Source of the DNA: Rhizobacter terrae
GTDB lineage: Bacteria; Pseudomonadota; Gammaproteobacteria; Burkholderiales; Burkholderiaceae_C
Length of the DNA stretch: 64,000 nt
Direction: 5' to 3'
NCBI RefSeq assembly: GCF_003852895.1
Contig: NZ_QUSW01000002.1
Coordinates: forward strand, 434,001-498,000
Shown here: in pieces, positions 53,737-63,503 of the stretch
Position numbering within the stretch: position 1 is the stretch's first letter
Layout of the letters: the number at the start of each line of letters is the position of its first letter
The notes under the pieces: generated by a model
Told to the model about the DNA's origin: nothing
Databases searched by the model: none
What the model saw: the letters and a program-made list of their open reading frames with translations, nothing else
Position numbers and translations under genes: made by a program

Positions 53737-54804
53737 TCACTTGCCTTCCCATGCAAGGTCGTAGAAATACACGACGAGGGAGTCCTGAGGCACGAAGTTC
53801 TTCGCCTCGTACTCCATGCCCCTGTCATCAACTTTTCTTGGCTTGCCGGCAAAGCACAGCGACACCACCTGCTGCGGCGTCTTCTTCTCGATGCGCAGCA
53901 CGAAGCGCTGGATGGGCCCCTTCCAGTTGCGGCCTGTGCCCAGCACGTATTCCACATCGCGCAGCGTCAGCCAGAAGTTGCCGCGCGCCGCCTCGTCGAC
54001 CACGCCGTTGCGCAGCATCACGCCGTTGTCGTCGGCCAGCTTGCGGCGCAGCGCATCCACCTGGCGCGTGGTGTTCTGGTCCACGCAGCCTTCCTTGGTG
54101 TCGCGGTTGCCGTAGTTGGCCCAGGGGTGGCCGGCAATCAGCGGCTCATTGCCTGTTTGCACCTGGTAGCTCGCGCCCACCAGCGGCGTGTAGCTGTGCT
54201 CCACCCGCACCTCCTTGCGCGCCGGGAACACCATGGTCCAGTAGGCCGTTTCCTGGGCCTCCCACTTGGGCCAGCCCTGGGGCGTGATGAGGTCGCGCCG
54301 CAGCAGCGTGGCCTTGAGATCGCCCCAGCACTTGTTGGCCACGGTCTCGGCATCGCACTGCAGGCGGCTGACGATGTCCTTGCTGCCCAGCCCGGCCGAC
54401 AGCAGTTCGCCGCTGATCTCGCGCCCGGAAAACCAGGCCTTCACGTCCACCTGCGCGGGCTTCTCCACGCCGTCCACCAGGGTCTTGAAGCCGCGCATCG
54501 GTCCGACGTTCGCATCCCATTGCGCCATGCCCGGATTCCAGCCGAAAGCGGGCATGGGAAAGGCCACCACCGTCTCGATGTCGGCGTCCGAGGCGTTGAA
54601 GAAGCGGTAGCGGACGCTGATGCGATCCACGGAAATTGTGAGAATTTCCTCGCGCATCTCGATGGCGTCGGACTTTTGCAGCACCAGGCCGGTGCTGCCG
54701 ATGCGTCCCGTGGAATCATTGGCCCGCGAGGGGGCATGCAGGACCGCCCCCAGGGCCAGTCCGGCCGTGACGCAGCGCAGCACGCTCAGGAAAACAGCGT
54801 TCAT
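53737..54804 (-). CDS. DUF4424 family secreted protein
   Basis: 355 residues. ATG 54804 starts a signal peptide (LRCVTAGLALGAVLHAPSRA); the frame is open upstream but without a better start. DUF4424 features: NDSTGRIGSTGLVLQKSDAIEMREEILTISVDRISVRYRFFNASDADIETVVAFPMPAFGW, a later LVGASY strand and CVDQNT. The family is widespread and uncharacterised, probably periplasmic and beta-rich. No neighbour explains its role. Confidence 0.82.
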   Translation of the reverse strand: MNAVFLSVLRCVTAGLALGAVLHAPSRANDSTGRIGSTGLVLQKSDAIEMREEILTISVDRISVRYRFFNASDADIETVVAFPMPAFGWNPGMAQWDANVGPMRGFKTLVDGVEKPAQVDVKAWFSGREISGELLSAGLGSKDIVSRLQCDAETVANKCWGDLKATLLRRDLITPQGWPKWEAQETAYWTMVFPARKEVRVEHSYTPLVGASYQVQTGNEPLIAGHPWANYGNRDTKEGCVDQNTTRQVDALRRKLADDNGVMLRNGVVDEAARGNFWLTLRDVEYVLGTGRNWKGPIQRFVLRIEKKTPQQVVSLCFAGKPRKVDDRGMEYEAKNFVPQDSLVVYFYDLAWEGK

Positions 54805-54937
54805 GGGTGTGCAGCATAGGGTGGACCCCCGGCCAGTTTTTGAAGTGGCCATCAAGTTGGCCGCTTCGGTCGCCGAAAACAGGGAGGCACGTGGCGCAAA
54901 CAACACAAGGCGCCGCATAAGCACGGAGGTGCATGCC

Positions 54938-56059
54938 ATGCAATTCTGCCCTTTGTCGTCGGTGCATCAGCGCATCACGGTGGGCATGCCGCTGCCGTTC
55001 AACGTACGAAACGCAGACCACACCCTGCTGCTGGCCTGCGGGCAGGTGATCGCCACCCAGGAGCAGCTGGAAGCGCTGTTCGAGCGCGGCGCCCTGGTGG
55101 ACACCGAAGAACTCAAGCCACGCGGTCCGGACGCCGCCACCGCCCGTGCCGACCAGTTGCCCGGGCTGTGGGACCAGACCTTCGAGCGCGTGAGCCGCAC
55201 ACTGAAGGCCGCCGTGCACACCAACTTCAATGCCGCGCTGAACGAGGTCTGCGCGCCGGTGCTGGCGCTGGTGGAGCGCGACCCCGACCTCGCCATCTTC
55301 CAGATCGTGCGTCAGGAAGTGGGCGCCGGCCCCCAGTACGGTGTGTCGCATTCGATGCATGCGGCCATCGCCTGCCGACTGGCCGCTCAGCGCCTGGGCT
55401 GGAACGCCAACGATGTGCAGCGTGTGTTCAAGGCGGCGATGACGATGAACATCTCGATGATCGAGCTGCAGGGCCGCCTGTCGCTGCAGCCGACGCCGGT
55501 CACGCCGCTGCAGCGGCAAGCCATCCGAGAGCATCCGTTCAAGAGCATGCAGATGCTGCAGGCGCAAGGCGTGGAAGACCAGGACTGGCTGGACGCGGTG
55601 GGCCACCACCACGAATCGCCCGACGGCAAGGGCTACCCGAGCGGCATGGTCGAGATCGGCGAGATGGCGCAGTTGCTGCGCCGCGCGGACATCTACACCG
55701 CCAAGCTGGCCGCCCGCGCCACGCGTGGTGCCATGCCGCCGCATGACGCGGCGCGCCAGGTATTCACCGATGAGCAGGGCCACCCGATGGCCGCGGCGCT
55801 GGTGAAGGAGTTCGGCGTCTACCCGCCAGGCACCTGCGTGCGGCTGGCCTCGGGCGAAGTGGGCGTGGTGGTCAAGCGGGGCGCCAGCACCAACACGCCG
55901 GTGGTCGCCAGCCTGATGGGCCGCCAGGGCGATGCGCTGATGGAACCCGTGCGCCGCGACACCGGCGTGAGTCAGCACGCAGTGGTGAGCGTGGTCAGCG
56001 ACAAGACGCTGAAAGTGCGCATCTCGCGCGACAAGCTGGCCGCGCTGGGCCAGGGCTGA
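54938..56059 (+). CDS. HD-GYP family protein with degenerate HD metal site
   Basis: 373 residues. An N-terminal DUF3391-like region (QRITVGMPLPFNVRNADHTLLLACGQVI) precedes an HD-GYP domain (about 160-330) with VSHSMHAAIACRLAAQRLGW, HHHESPDGKGYPSGM and RADIYTAKLAAR. The HDIGK box that holds two metal ligands reads MTMNISM, so the His-Asp pair is missing. Active HD-GYP proteins cleave cyclic di-GMP; this one probably binds it or acts as a partner. ATG 54938 is preceded by CACGGAGGT. Confidence 0.78.
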   Translation: MQFCPLSSVHQRITVGMPLPFNVRNADHTLLLACGQVIATQEQLEALFERGALVDTEELKPRGPDAATARADQLPGLWDQTFERVSRTLKAAVHTNFNAALNEVCAPVLALVERDPDLAIFQIVRQEVGAGPQYGVSHSMHAAIACRLAAQRLGWNANDVQRVFKAAMTMNISMIELQGRLSLQPTPVTPLQRQAIREHPFKSMQMLQAQGVEDQDWLDAVGHHHESPDGKGYPSGMVEIGEMAQLLRRADIYTAKLAARATRGAMPPHDAARQVFTDEQGHPMAAALVKEFGVYPPGTCVRLASGEVGVVVKRGASTNTPVVASLMGRQGDALMEPVRRDTGVSQHAVVSVVSDKTLKVRISRDKLAALGQG

Positions 56060-56065
56060 GCCGGA

Positions 56066-56581
56066 TCACTCCTTGGGCTTGGTGGCGAACGCCGCCAGCT
56101 TCTCGCCCGCCACCCGGCACACCCGCCAATCGGGCATCACCGTCGCGCCGAACTTCTCGTAGAAGCGGATGGCGCCTTCGTTCCAGTCGAGCACCGTCCA
56201 CTCGAAGCGGCCGTAGTGGCGGTCGGCGGCCAGCTTGGCCAGCCGGGTGAGCACGGCCTCGCCGATGCCCTTGCCGCGCTGCGACGGCTTGACGTACAGG
56301 TCTTCCAGGTACAGCCCCGGCTGGGCCAGGAAGGTGGAGAAGTTGGTGAAGTACAGCGCGAAACCCACCACGGTGCTCTCCCCCTCGCCCACCTCCTCGG
56401 CGGGCACCTCCACGACCATGGCCTCGGCCACGGGCTTTTCGCCGAACAGGTGCGGGCGCAGCTTCTCAGGCGTGACTTGCAGCAAGTGGGTCAGGTTCTC
56501 GAACTCGGCCAGTTCGCGGATCAGGCCGACGATGGGCGCCACGTCGCGCAACTCGGCGGGGCGGATGGTGAATGCACTCAT
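56066..56581 (-). CDS. GNAT family N-acetyltransferase
   Basis: 171 residues. N-terminus FTIRPAELRDVAPIVGLIRELAEFENL and acetyl-CoA site LYVKPSQRGKGIGEAVLTRLAKLA (Arg/Gln-x-x-Gly-x-Gly/Ala) followed by FEWTVLDWNEGAIRFYEKFGA are like spermidine/thialysine acetyltransferases. The acceptor is not determined. ATG 56581 is chosen over 56602 because it begins the conserved domain. Confidence 0.82.
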   Translation of the reverse strand: MSAFTIRPAELRDVAPIVGLIRELAEFENLTHLLQVTPEKLRPHLFGEKPVAEAMVVEVPAEEVGEGESTVVGFALYFTNFSTFLAQPGLYLEDLYVKPSQRGKGIGEAVLTRLAKLAADRHYGRFEWTVLDWNEGAIRFYEKFGATVMPDWRVCRVAGEKLAAFATKPKE

Positions 56582-56707
56582 GGGCGCGCATTCTCGGGCC
56601 AATCGGACAAAGCCGGCTCCCTAGTCTGTCAATGGTCAGGTCCGATGGTCGTCCTGGCTGGCCCGCCGGCTGTCGCTGGGCCGACAGCGCGTTTTCGCCG
56701 CCGCTTC

Positions 56708-56713
56708 TATAGT
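56708..56713 (+). promoter_or_regulatory. -10 box TATAGT of a probable leaderless transcript
   Basis: TATAGT ends 7 bases before ATG 56721 and no ribosome binding site lies between. Confidence 0.45.
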
Positions 56714-56720
56714 CCGGCCC

Positions 56721-57632
56721 ATGAGTGCACAGCCCTACCTCGTGCGGCGCGAGGCCCGCAGCCGGTTTCTCCAGGTCCGCGGATTGCGCTACCACGTGCT
56801 CGAGTGGGGCGATGCCAGCCTCATCGCGCCGGACCGCCCGCCACTGGTGATGGTGCATGGCTGGATGGACGTGGCCGCCTCCTTCCAGTTCATGATGGAC
56901 GCCCTGCCCACCGACCGCTACGCCATCGCGCTGGACTGGCGCGGCTTCGGCCTGTCGGATGCGCCGGCTGCCGATTCCTACTGGTTCCCCGACTACCTGG
57001 GCGACCTGGAATCGGTGCTGGACCAGATGCTGCCCGGCCAGGTGGTCGACCTGCTGGGCCACAGCATGGGCGGCAACGTGGTCATGATCTACGCCGGCGT
57101 GCGGCCCGAACGCATCCGCCGGCTGGTGAACCTGGAAGGCTTTGGCCTGCCGGAGTCCAGGCCACACCATGCGCCCAAGCGCTACGCCGCCTGGCTGGAT
57201 GAATTGAAGACGCCCCAGGAGCTGCGTGCCTACGACAGCCTGGACGCCGTGGCCGGGCGGTTGCGCAAGACGAATCCGCTGCTGAGCGAACAGCGTGCCC
57301 AGTGGCTGGCCGGGCATTGGTCCAAGCGGCGTGCGGACGGCCAGTACGAGATCCTGGGCGACCCGGCCCACAAACGCACGAACCCGGTGCTCTACCAGAA
57401 GCCCGAAGTGCTGGAATGCTGGAAACGCATCACCGCCCCGGTGATGTGGGTGGAAGGCGACCAGACCGACGTGAGCAAGTGGTGGGGCAACCGCTACCCG
57501 CGCTCGGATTTCGAGGAACGGCTGGCGGTGCTGGCCAGCCTGGAGCGCCACGTGCTCTCGCCCGCCGGCCACATGTTGCACCACGACCAGCCCGAGGAAC
57601 TGGCCCGCCATCTGGAGGCATTCCTGCGCTGA
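56721..57632 (+). CDS. alpha/beta hydrolase
   Basis: 303 residues. Oxyanion region LVMVHGWMDVAASFQF, nucleophile elbow LLGHSMGGNV (Ser about residue 115), acid in VEGDQTDVS, and catalytic His in SPAGHMLHHDQPEELA. It resembles lipase/esterase-like hydrolases with a GWMD box, substrate unknown. It appears leaderless, with a TATAGT just before the start. Confidence 0.85.
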   Translation: MSAQPYLVRREARSRFLQVRGLRYHVLEWGDASLIAPDRPPLVMVHGWMDVAASFQFMMDALPTDRYAIALDWRGFGLSDAPAADSYWFPDYLGDLESVLDQMLPGQVVDLLGHSMGGNVVMIYAGVRPERIRRLVNLEGFGLPESRPHHAPKRYAAWLDELKTPQELRAYDSLDAVAGRLRKTNPLLSEQRAQWLAGHWSKRRADGQYEILGDPAHKRTNPVLYQKPEVLECWKRITAPVMWVEGDQTDVSKWWGNRYPRSDFEERLAVLASLERHVLSPAGHMLHHDQPEELARHLEAFLR

Positions 57633-57693
57633 GGCCGCGGCCACCCCACCCCATGTCAAAATCGCGGGCTCAAAAATCGAAAGAGCTCTCACC

Positions 57694-58798
57694 ATGGACG
57701 TGGAACACATCAATGCCATCGGCAACCGAATTGCCGACCTGACCCGCCGCACGCAAGACCTCCGGGGGTATCTTTGACTACGACCGCAAAGCACTGCGGC
57801 TGAACGAGGTCAACGCGGCCCTCGAGAACCCCAACGTCTGGAACGAGCCCAAGCGCGCCCAGGAGCTGGGCCGCGAGAAGCGCTCGCTGGACACCGTGGT
57901 CGAGACCATCGACCACCTCACGTCCAACCTGTCCGACAACGCCGAGCTCTACGACATGTCCAAGGCCGAGCAGGATTTCGACGGCCTGCTGGCCATCGAG
58001 GCCGAGGCCGACAAGCTCGAACAGATCGTCAAGGACCTGGAATTCCGCCGGATGTTCAACAACCCGGCCGATCCGTCCAACTGCTTCCTCGACATCCAGG
58101 CCGGCGCTGGCGGCACCGAAGCCTGCGACTGGGCCAGCATGCTGCTGCGCCAGTACCTGAAGTACTGCGAACGCAAGGGCTTCAAGGCCGAGGTGATGGA
58201 AGAGTCCGAGGGCGACGTCGCGGGCATCCGCAGCGCCACCATCAAGATCGAGGGCGACTACGCCTTCGGCCTGCTGCGCACCGAAACCGGCGTGCACCGG
58301 CTGGTGCGCAAGAGCCCGTTCGATTCGTCCGGCGGCCGGCACACCTCGTTCGCGAGCGTGTTCGTCTACCCCGAGGTGGATGATTCGATCGAGATCGAGA
58401 TCAACCCCGCCGACGTGCGCACCGACACCTTCCGTGCCTCCGGCGCGGGCGGCCAGCACATCAACAAGACCGACTCGGCGGTGCGGCTCACGCACATCCC
58501 GACCGGCATCGTCGTGCAGTGCCAGAACGACCGCTCGCAGCACCGCAACCGCGACGAGGCATGGCAAATGCTTCGCTCACGGCTGTACGAGCACGAGATG
58601 CGCAAGCAGATGGCCGAGCAACAGAAACTGGAAGACAGCAAGACCGACGTGGGCTGGGGCCACCAGATCCGCTCGTACGTGCTGGACCAGAGCCGCATCA
58701 AGGACCTGCGCACCAACGTGGAAATCTCGAACACGCAGAAGGTGCTCGATGGTGATCTGGATCAGTTCATCGAAGCCAGCCTCAAACAGGGCGTCTAA
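57694..58798 (+). CDS. prfB: peptide chain release factor 2, programmed +1 frameshift
   Basis: 367 residues read in two frames. Frame 0 runs from ATG 57694 to 57774 (27 codons) and meets an in-frame TGA at 57775; ribosomes slip +1 at CTT TGA C and continue from GAC 57776. An internal Shine-Dalgarno-like GGGGG sits 6 bases before the slippery codon, giving the classic GGG-TAT-CTT-TGA-C cassette. The product has the GGQ motif at 252-254 ([19 protein letters not shown]) and reads UGA and UAA codons. The shift makes RF2 control its own level. It is not a mutation. Confidence 0.96.
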
Positions 58799-59482
58799 GT
58801 GACCATTGCGGCTTTCCTGTTCGATCTCGACGGCACGCTGATCGACAGCATGCCGCATCACATCGAGGCTTGGCGGCTCTTCCACGAGAAGCGCGGCCTG
58901 CCGTACGACGAGATGGGCTTCTTCGTCGCCACGGCGGGGCGCGCCAACGCCGAGATCCTGCGCACGCTGGTGCCCGGGCACTCGGCGGACGACTACCTCG
59001 CCATGGCCGATGAGAAGGAGGCGCTGTACCGCGAGATCGCGATGCACGACCTCGAACTCATCGCCGGCTACGAGGCGCTGCGCGCGGCCGCGCGCGAACG
59101 CGGCCTGAAGCTGGCCATCTGCACGGCCTCCACGCCCGAGAACATGCAGCTGGCCTTCGGCCGCTTCGGACTCGATGCGCAGGTGGACACCGTGGTCAGC
59201 CCCGCCGACGGCCTGCCTGCCAAGCCCGCGCCGGACATCTTCCTCGAAGCCGCCCGCCGCATCGGCGTGAAGCCCGAAGAATGCATCGTCTTCGAGGATG
59301 CGCCGCTGGGCGTCGAGGGCGCACGCCGCGGCGGCATGCAGGCCGTGGCGCTCACCACGTCCCTGCCCGAATCCGAATTCCGGTCTTTCGACAACGTCCT
59401 GGCGATCGTGCAGGACTTCAATGCGATCGACGTCGACGCCCTGCTGCGCGACGCTCACAAGAAGGAGACAAGCCATGCGTGA
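58799..59482 (+). CDS. HAD superfamily phosphatase (beta-phosphoglucomutase-like)
   Basis: 227 residues from a GTG that directly follows the prfB stop. HAD motifs: FLFDLDGTLIDSMPHH (motif I, nucleophile Asp), AICTASTPENM (motif II), KPAPDIFLEAA (motif III Lys) and VFEDAPLGVEGARRGGM (motif IV). The cap type suggests a sugar-phosphate phosphatase or mutase. Its end overlaps pepN by 8 bases. Confidence 0.87.
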   Translation: MTIAAFLFDLDGTLIDSMPHHIEAWRLFHEKRGLPYDEMGFFVATAGRANAEILRTLVPGHSADDYLAMADEKEALYREIAMHDLELIAGYEALRAAARERGLKLAICTASTPENMQLAFGRFGLDAQVDTVVSPADGLPAKPAPDIFLEAARRIGVKPEECIVFEDAPLGVEGARRGGMQAVALTTSLPESEFRSFDNVLAIVQDFNAIDVDALLRDAHKKETSHA

Positions 59483-62171
59483 AGGCACCGCCCCCCTGAT
59501 CCGCCGCGAGGACTACAGCGCCCCCGCGTTCTGGATCAAGTCCGTCGACCTCACCTTCGACCTGGACCCCGCGAAGACGCTGGTCATCAACAAGATGCAG
59601 CTCGAACGCAACCTGGACGTGCCCGCCCAGGCGCTGCGCCTGCACGGCGAAGACCTGAACCTCACCCGCGTGCTGGTCAACGGCGAGTCGGTGTCGTTCC
59701 GACATGAAGAAGGCCTGCTGGTGATCGACTCGCTGCAAGGCGTGCCGGCCGGGCCCTTCACGCTGGAGATCCGCAACACCTGTGCGCCGGAGAAGAACAC
59801 GCACCTGTCGGGGCTCTACACCTCGGGCGGCGGCTTTTTCACCCAGTGCGAAGCCGAGGGCTTTCGCCGCATCACCTACTTCCTGGACCGGCCCGACGTG
59901 ATGGCCGTCTACACCGTGACGCTGCGCGCGAACAAGCAGCAGTACCCGGTGCTGCTGTCCAACGGCAACCTGGTGGAGCAAGGCGAGCTGGACAACGGCC
60001 GCCACTTCGCCAAGTGGAACGACCCGTTCCCCAAGCCCAGCTACCTCTTCGCCCTGGTGGCCGCCGACTTGGTGGCCCGCGAGCAGTGGGTGACCACGCG
60101 CTCGGGCAAGAACCACCTGCTGCAGGTCTACGTGCGCCGCGGTGACCTGGACAAGACCGAGCACGCGATGAACTCGCTCATCGCCAGCGTGGTGTGGGAC
60201 GAGGCCCGCTTCAAGCTGCCGCTGGACCTGGAGCGCTTCATGATCGTCGCCGTGGGCGACTTCAACATGGGCGCGATGGAGAACAAGGGCCTGAACATCT
60301 TCAACACGAAGTACGTTCTGGCCAACCCCGCCACCGCCACCGACAGCGACTACCTCGGCATCGAGAGCGTGGTGGGCCACGAGTATTTCCACAACTGGAC
60401 GGGCAACCGCATCACCTGCCGCGACTGGTTCCAGCTGAGCCTGAAGGAGGGCCTGACCGTCTTCCGCGACCAGGAATTCAGCATGGACATGGCGGGCTCG
60501 GCCTCGGCGCGCGCGGTCAAGCGCATCGACGACGTGCGCACGCTGCGGCTGTCGCAGTTCCCGGAAGACGCCGGCCCGATGGCGCACCCGGTGCGGCCCG
60601 ACAGCTACGTGGAGATCAACAACTTCTACACCGCCACCGTCTACGACAAGGGCGCCGAAGTCGTTCGCATGATGCAGACGCTGGTCGGCCGCGACGGCTT
60701 CGCCCATGGCATGACGCTGTACTTCGAGCGCCATGACGGCAGCGCCGTGACCTGCGATGAATTCGCGCAGGCGATTGCCGACGCCAACCCGCAAAGCGAG
60801 CTCGCTCGCCTGCTGCCGCAGTTCAAGCGCTGGTATTCGCAGGCCGGCACGCCGCGCGTCACCGCTCGTGGCCGCTACGACGCGCCCTCGCGCACCTACA
60901 CGCTGCTGCTGGAACAAAGCTGCGGCTCGACGCCCGGCCAGGCCGAGAAGCAGCCCTTCGTGATTCCCATTGCCATGGGCCTGGTGGCGCGCGACGGCCG
61001 CGCGCTGGCGTTGCAGCTGGAAGACGAAGCCCTGCCCGCTTCCGGTGCCTACCCGCAGGAACGGGTGCTGGTGCTGTCGGAGAACCGCGAGTTCTTCACC
61101 TTCGTCAACGTCGACGAGGAGCCCGTGCCCTCGCTGCTGCGCGGCTTCTCCGCCCCGGTGACGCTGGCAGACGGCTTGAGCGACAACGACCTGCTGCTGC
61201 TTCTGCAGCACGACACCGACCCGTTCAACCGCTGGGAAGCCGGCCAGCGCCTGGCCCTGGCCCGCCTGCTGGCCGCTGTGCGCGGCGACGGCGACCTGCA
61301 GCTCGACCAGCCCTTCATCGGCGCCATGCGCGGCGTGCTCACGCACCCGACGCTGGATGCGGCCTTCAAGGAACTGCTGCTCTCGCCGCCCAGCGAGATC
61401 TACATCGCAGAGCAGTTGGAGAGCGTGGACCCGCAGCGCGTGCACGCCGCCCGCGAGGCGATGCGCATGCAGCTGGCACAGGCCCTGCGCGACGACTGGG
61501 CCGTGGCCTTCGAGGCCAACCAGGCCACCGGCGGCTACGCCCCCGACCCCATCTCGGTGGGCAAGCGCGGGCTGGCCAACCTCGCGCTCAACATGCTGTG
61601 CCTGGATGCCGTCGCGCGTGGCGACACGGTGTGGCCCGGCCGCGCGTACCAGCGCTTCAAGGACGCCAGCAACATGACCGACCGCCAGGGCGCGCTGTGG
61701 GCGCTGCTGGCCTCGCATTCCGAACTGGCCGAGCCGGCGCTGGCACGCTTCTATGAGCTGTTCAAGGGCGAGCCGCTGGTCATCGACAAGTGGTTCACCC
61801 TGCAGGCCACGGCGCCCGAATCCGGCGGCCGGGTGTTCGCCCGCGTGAAGGCGCTGATGAACCACCCCGACTTCACCATCAAGAACCCCAACCGCGCCCG
61901 CAGCCTCATCGCGGCGGTGTGCATGGGCAACCCGGCGGCCTTCCACCGCAGCGATGCGGCCGGCTACGTCTTCTGGGCCGACCGCGTGCTGGAGCTGGAC
62001 GGCATCAACCCGCAGCTGGCCGCCCGCATGGCCCGCGTGATGGACCGCTGGAGCCGCCTGGCCGAGCCCTACCGCAGCGCGGCGCGCGAGGCGGTGAGCC
62101 GCGTGGCGGCCAAGCCGGACCTGTCCAGCGACGTGCGCGAGATCGTCACGCGCGCATTGGCCGACGCCTAG
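59475..62171 (+). CDS. pepN: aminopeptidase N
   Basis: 898 residues, usual for bacterial PepN. The GAMEN exopeptidase motif (MGAMENKGLN) precedes the zinc site HEYFH at 302-306 with Glu 325, and the C-terminal alpha-helical domain is intact. It removes N-terminal residues, mainly Ala, Arg and Lys, from peptides in the cytoplasm. ATG 59475 has a GGAG site; the longer frame upstream overlaps the HAD gene and is not used. Confidence 0.95.
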   Translation: MREGTAPLIRREDYSAPAFWIKSVDLTFDLDPAKTLVINKMQLERNLDVPAQALRLHGEDLNLTRVLVNGESVSFRHEEGLLVIDSLQGVPAGPFTLEIRNTCAPEKNTHLSGLYTSGGGFFTQCEAEGFRRITYFLDRPDVMAVYTVTLRANKQQYPVLLSNGNLVEQGELDNGRHFAKWNDPFPKPSYLFALVAADLVAREQWVTTRSGKNHLLQVYVRRGDLDKTEHAMNSLIASVVWDEARFKLPLDLERFMIVAVGDFNMGAMENKGLNIFNTKYVLANPATATDSDYLGIESVVGHEYFHNWTGNRITCRDWFQLSLKEGLTVFRDQEFSMDMAGSASARAVKRIDDVRTLRLSQFPEDAGPMAHPVRPDSYVEINNFYTATVYDKGAEVVRMMQTLVGRDGFAHGMTLYFERHDGSAVTCDEFAQAIADANPQSELARLLPQFKRWYSQAGTPRVTARGRYDAPSRTYTLLLEQSCGSTPGQAEKQPFVIPIAMGLVARDGRALALQLEDEALPASGAYPQERVLVLSENREFFTFVNVDEEPVPSLLRGFSAPVTLADGLSDNDLLLLLQHDTDPFNRWEAGQRLALARLLAAVRGDGDLQLDQPFIGAMRGVLTHPTLDAAFKELLLSPPSEIYIAEQLESVDPQRVHAAREAMRMQLAQALRDDWAVAFEANQATGGYAPDPISVGKRGLANLALNMLCLDAVARGDTVWPGRAYQRFKDASNMTDRQGALWALLASHSELAEPALARFYELFKGEPLVIDKWFTLQATAPESGGRVFARVKALMNHPDFTIKNPNRARSLIAAVCMGNPAAFHRSDAAGYVFWADRVLELDGINPQLAARMARVMDRWSRLAEPYRSAAREAVSRVAAKPDLSSDVREIVTRALADA

Positions 62172-62204
62172 AACAAGAAATCTCCACTCTCACATCCCCC
62201 CAAC

Positions 62205-63215
62205 ATGCCCCGCCACATCAGCCTCACCCAGTATCTGGTCGAGCAGCAGCGACAGCACGGCCACATCCCGGCCGAGCTGCGCCTGCTCATCGAAGTCGTC
62301 GCCCGCGCCTGCAAGCGCATCAGCATCAGCGTCAACAAGGGCGCGCTCGGCGACGTGATGGGCAGCGCCGACAGCGAGAACGTGCAAGGCGAGATCCAGA
62401 AGAAACTGGACATCATCGCCAACGAAGTGCTGATCGAAGCCAACGAATGGGGCGGCCACCTGGCGGCCATGGCCTCGGAGGAGATGGAAGGCATCTACGT
62501 GGTGCCCAACCGCTTCCCCCAGGGCGAATACCTGCTGCTGTTCGATCCGCTGGACGGCTCCAGCAACATCGACGTGAACGTCAGCATCGGCACCATCTTC
62601 TCGGTGCTGAAGAAGCCCGGCGGCCATGAGGGCGTGAGCGAACGCGATTTCCTGCAGCCCGGCATCCAGCAGGAAGCGGCCGGGTACTGCATCTACGGCC
62701 CGCAGACCACGCTGGTGCTGACCGTGGGAGACGGCGTGGCCATGTTCACCCTGGACCGCGAGCAGGGCTCGTGGGTGCTCACGCAAGAAGGCATGCGGAT
62801 TCCCGAGGACACCAAGGAATTCGCCATCAACATGAGCAACATGCGCCACTGGGCGCCGCCCGTGAAGCGCTACGTGGACGAATGCCTGGCCGGCAAGACG
62901 GGCGAGCGCGGCAAGGACTTCAACATGCGCTGGGTGGCCAGCATGGTGGCCGACGTGCACCGCATCCTCACGCGCGGCGGCATCTTCATGTACCCCTGGG
63001 ACCAGCGCGAGCCCGAGAAGGCCGGCAAGCTGCGCCTGATGTACGAGGCCAACCCGATGAGCTTCATCGTCGAGCAGGCCGGCGGCGTGGCCACCGACGG
63101 CAAGCGTCGGATCATGGAGCTGGCGCCCGGCAAGCTGCATGAGCGGGTGGCGGTGTTCCTGGGGTCGAAGAACGAAGTGGAACGCGTCACGGGCTACCAC
63201 CACGAGGTTGCCTGA
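62205..63215 (+). CDS. fbp: fructose-1,6-bisphosphatase class 1
   Basis: 336 residues. Conserved features: [24 protein letters not shown] (metal site), [25 protein letters not shown] (active site DPLDGSSN) and the substrate region [37 protein letters not shown]. It removes phosphate from fructose-1,6-bisphosphate in gluconeogenesis. It follows pepN by 33 bases. Confidence 0.95.
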   Translation: MPRHISLTQYLVEQQRQHGHIPAELRLLIEVVARACKRISISVNKGALGDVMGSADSENVQGEIQKKLDIIANEVLIEANEWGGHLAAMASEEMEGIYVVPNRFPQGEYLLLFDPLDGSSNIDVNVSIGTIFSVLKKPGGHEGVSERDFLQPGIQQEAAGYCIYGPQTTLVLTVGDGVAMFTLDREQGSWVLTQEGMRIPEDTKEFAINMSNMRHWAPPVKRYVDECLAGKTGERGKDFNMRWVASMVADVHRILTRGGIFMYPWDQREPEKAGKLRLMYEANPMSFIVEQAGGVATDGKRRIMELAPGKLHERVAVFLGSKNEVERVTGYHHEVA

Positions 63216-63224
63216 AAGTCTGGT

Positions 63225-63230
63225 TATAAT
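63225..63230 (+). promoter_or_regulatory. -10 box TATAAT of the tRNA-Thr gene
   Basis: A perfect TATAAT lies 10 bases before the tRNA. No clear -35 box was found at the right spacing. A GCGGGC discriminator-like stretch follows it. Confidence 0.6.
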
Positions 63231-63240
63231 CGCGGGCTAC

Positions 63241-63316
63241 GCCGGTGTAGCTCAGTTGGTAGAGCAGCGCATTCGTAATGCGAAGGTCGGGAGTTCGACT
63301 CTCTTCACCGGCACCA
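63241..63316 (+). tRNA. tRNA-Thr (anticodon CGT)
   Basis: 76 bases including encoded CCA. The acceptor stem GCCGGTG pairs with CACCGGC; D loop AGTTGGT, anticodon loop with CGT at 63274-63276 (reads ACG), and T loop GTTCGAC in the usual place. It is followed by a strong terminator. Confidence 0.96.
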
Positions 63317-63337
63317 GACATGGATATGGCGTAACAC

Positions 63338-63367
63338 AAAAGGGCCTGACGAAAGTCAGGCCCTTTT
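63338..63367 (+). terminator. Rho-independent terminator after tRNA-Thr
   Basis: A 13-bp stem (AAAAGGGCCTGAC / GTCAGGCCCTTTT) with a GAAA tetraloop ends in TTTT followed by GC. It lies 21 bases downstream of the tRNA and is the best textbook terminator in the window. The symmetric A/T ends could let it stop both strands. Confidence 0.9.
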
Positions 63368-63503
63368 GCTTTGGCGGCCGCAGAGGCCCAAGGGTGCCTC
63401 GTCAGGCGACACTGCGAGAAGATGCCGGGGAACTTGCGGCATTAGACTCCCCCGAGAGCCACGCTTCGCATTCAGGCGCCGCAGCAGCGGCAAGGGAGAC
63501 CAG

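Noticed and set aside
54900..54940. Fourth copy of repeat A before the HD-GYP gene
   Set aside because: Only the AGCACGGAGGT ribosome binding site is shared; the peptide part is absent.
57694..57780. Frameshift mutation in prfB
   Set aside because: The in-frame TGA is the programmed +1 site of RF2, with the classic slippery sequence.
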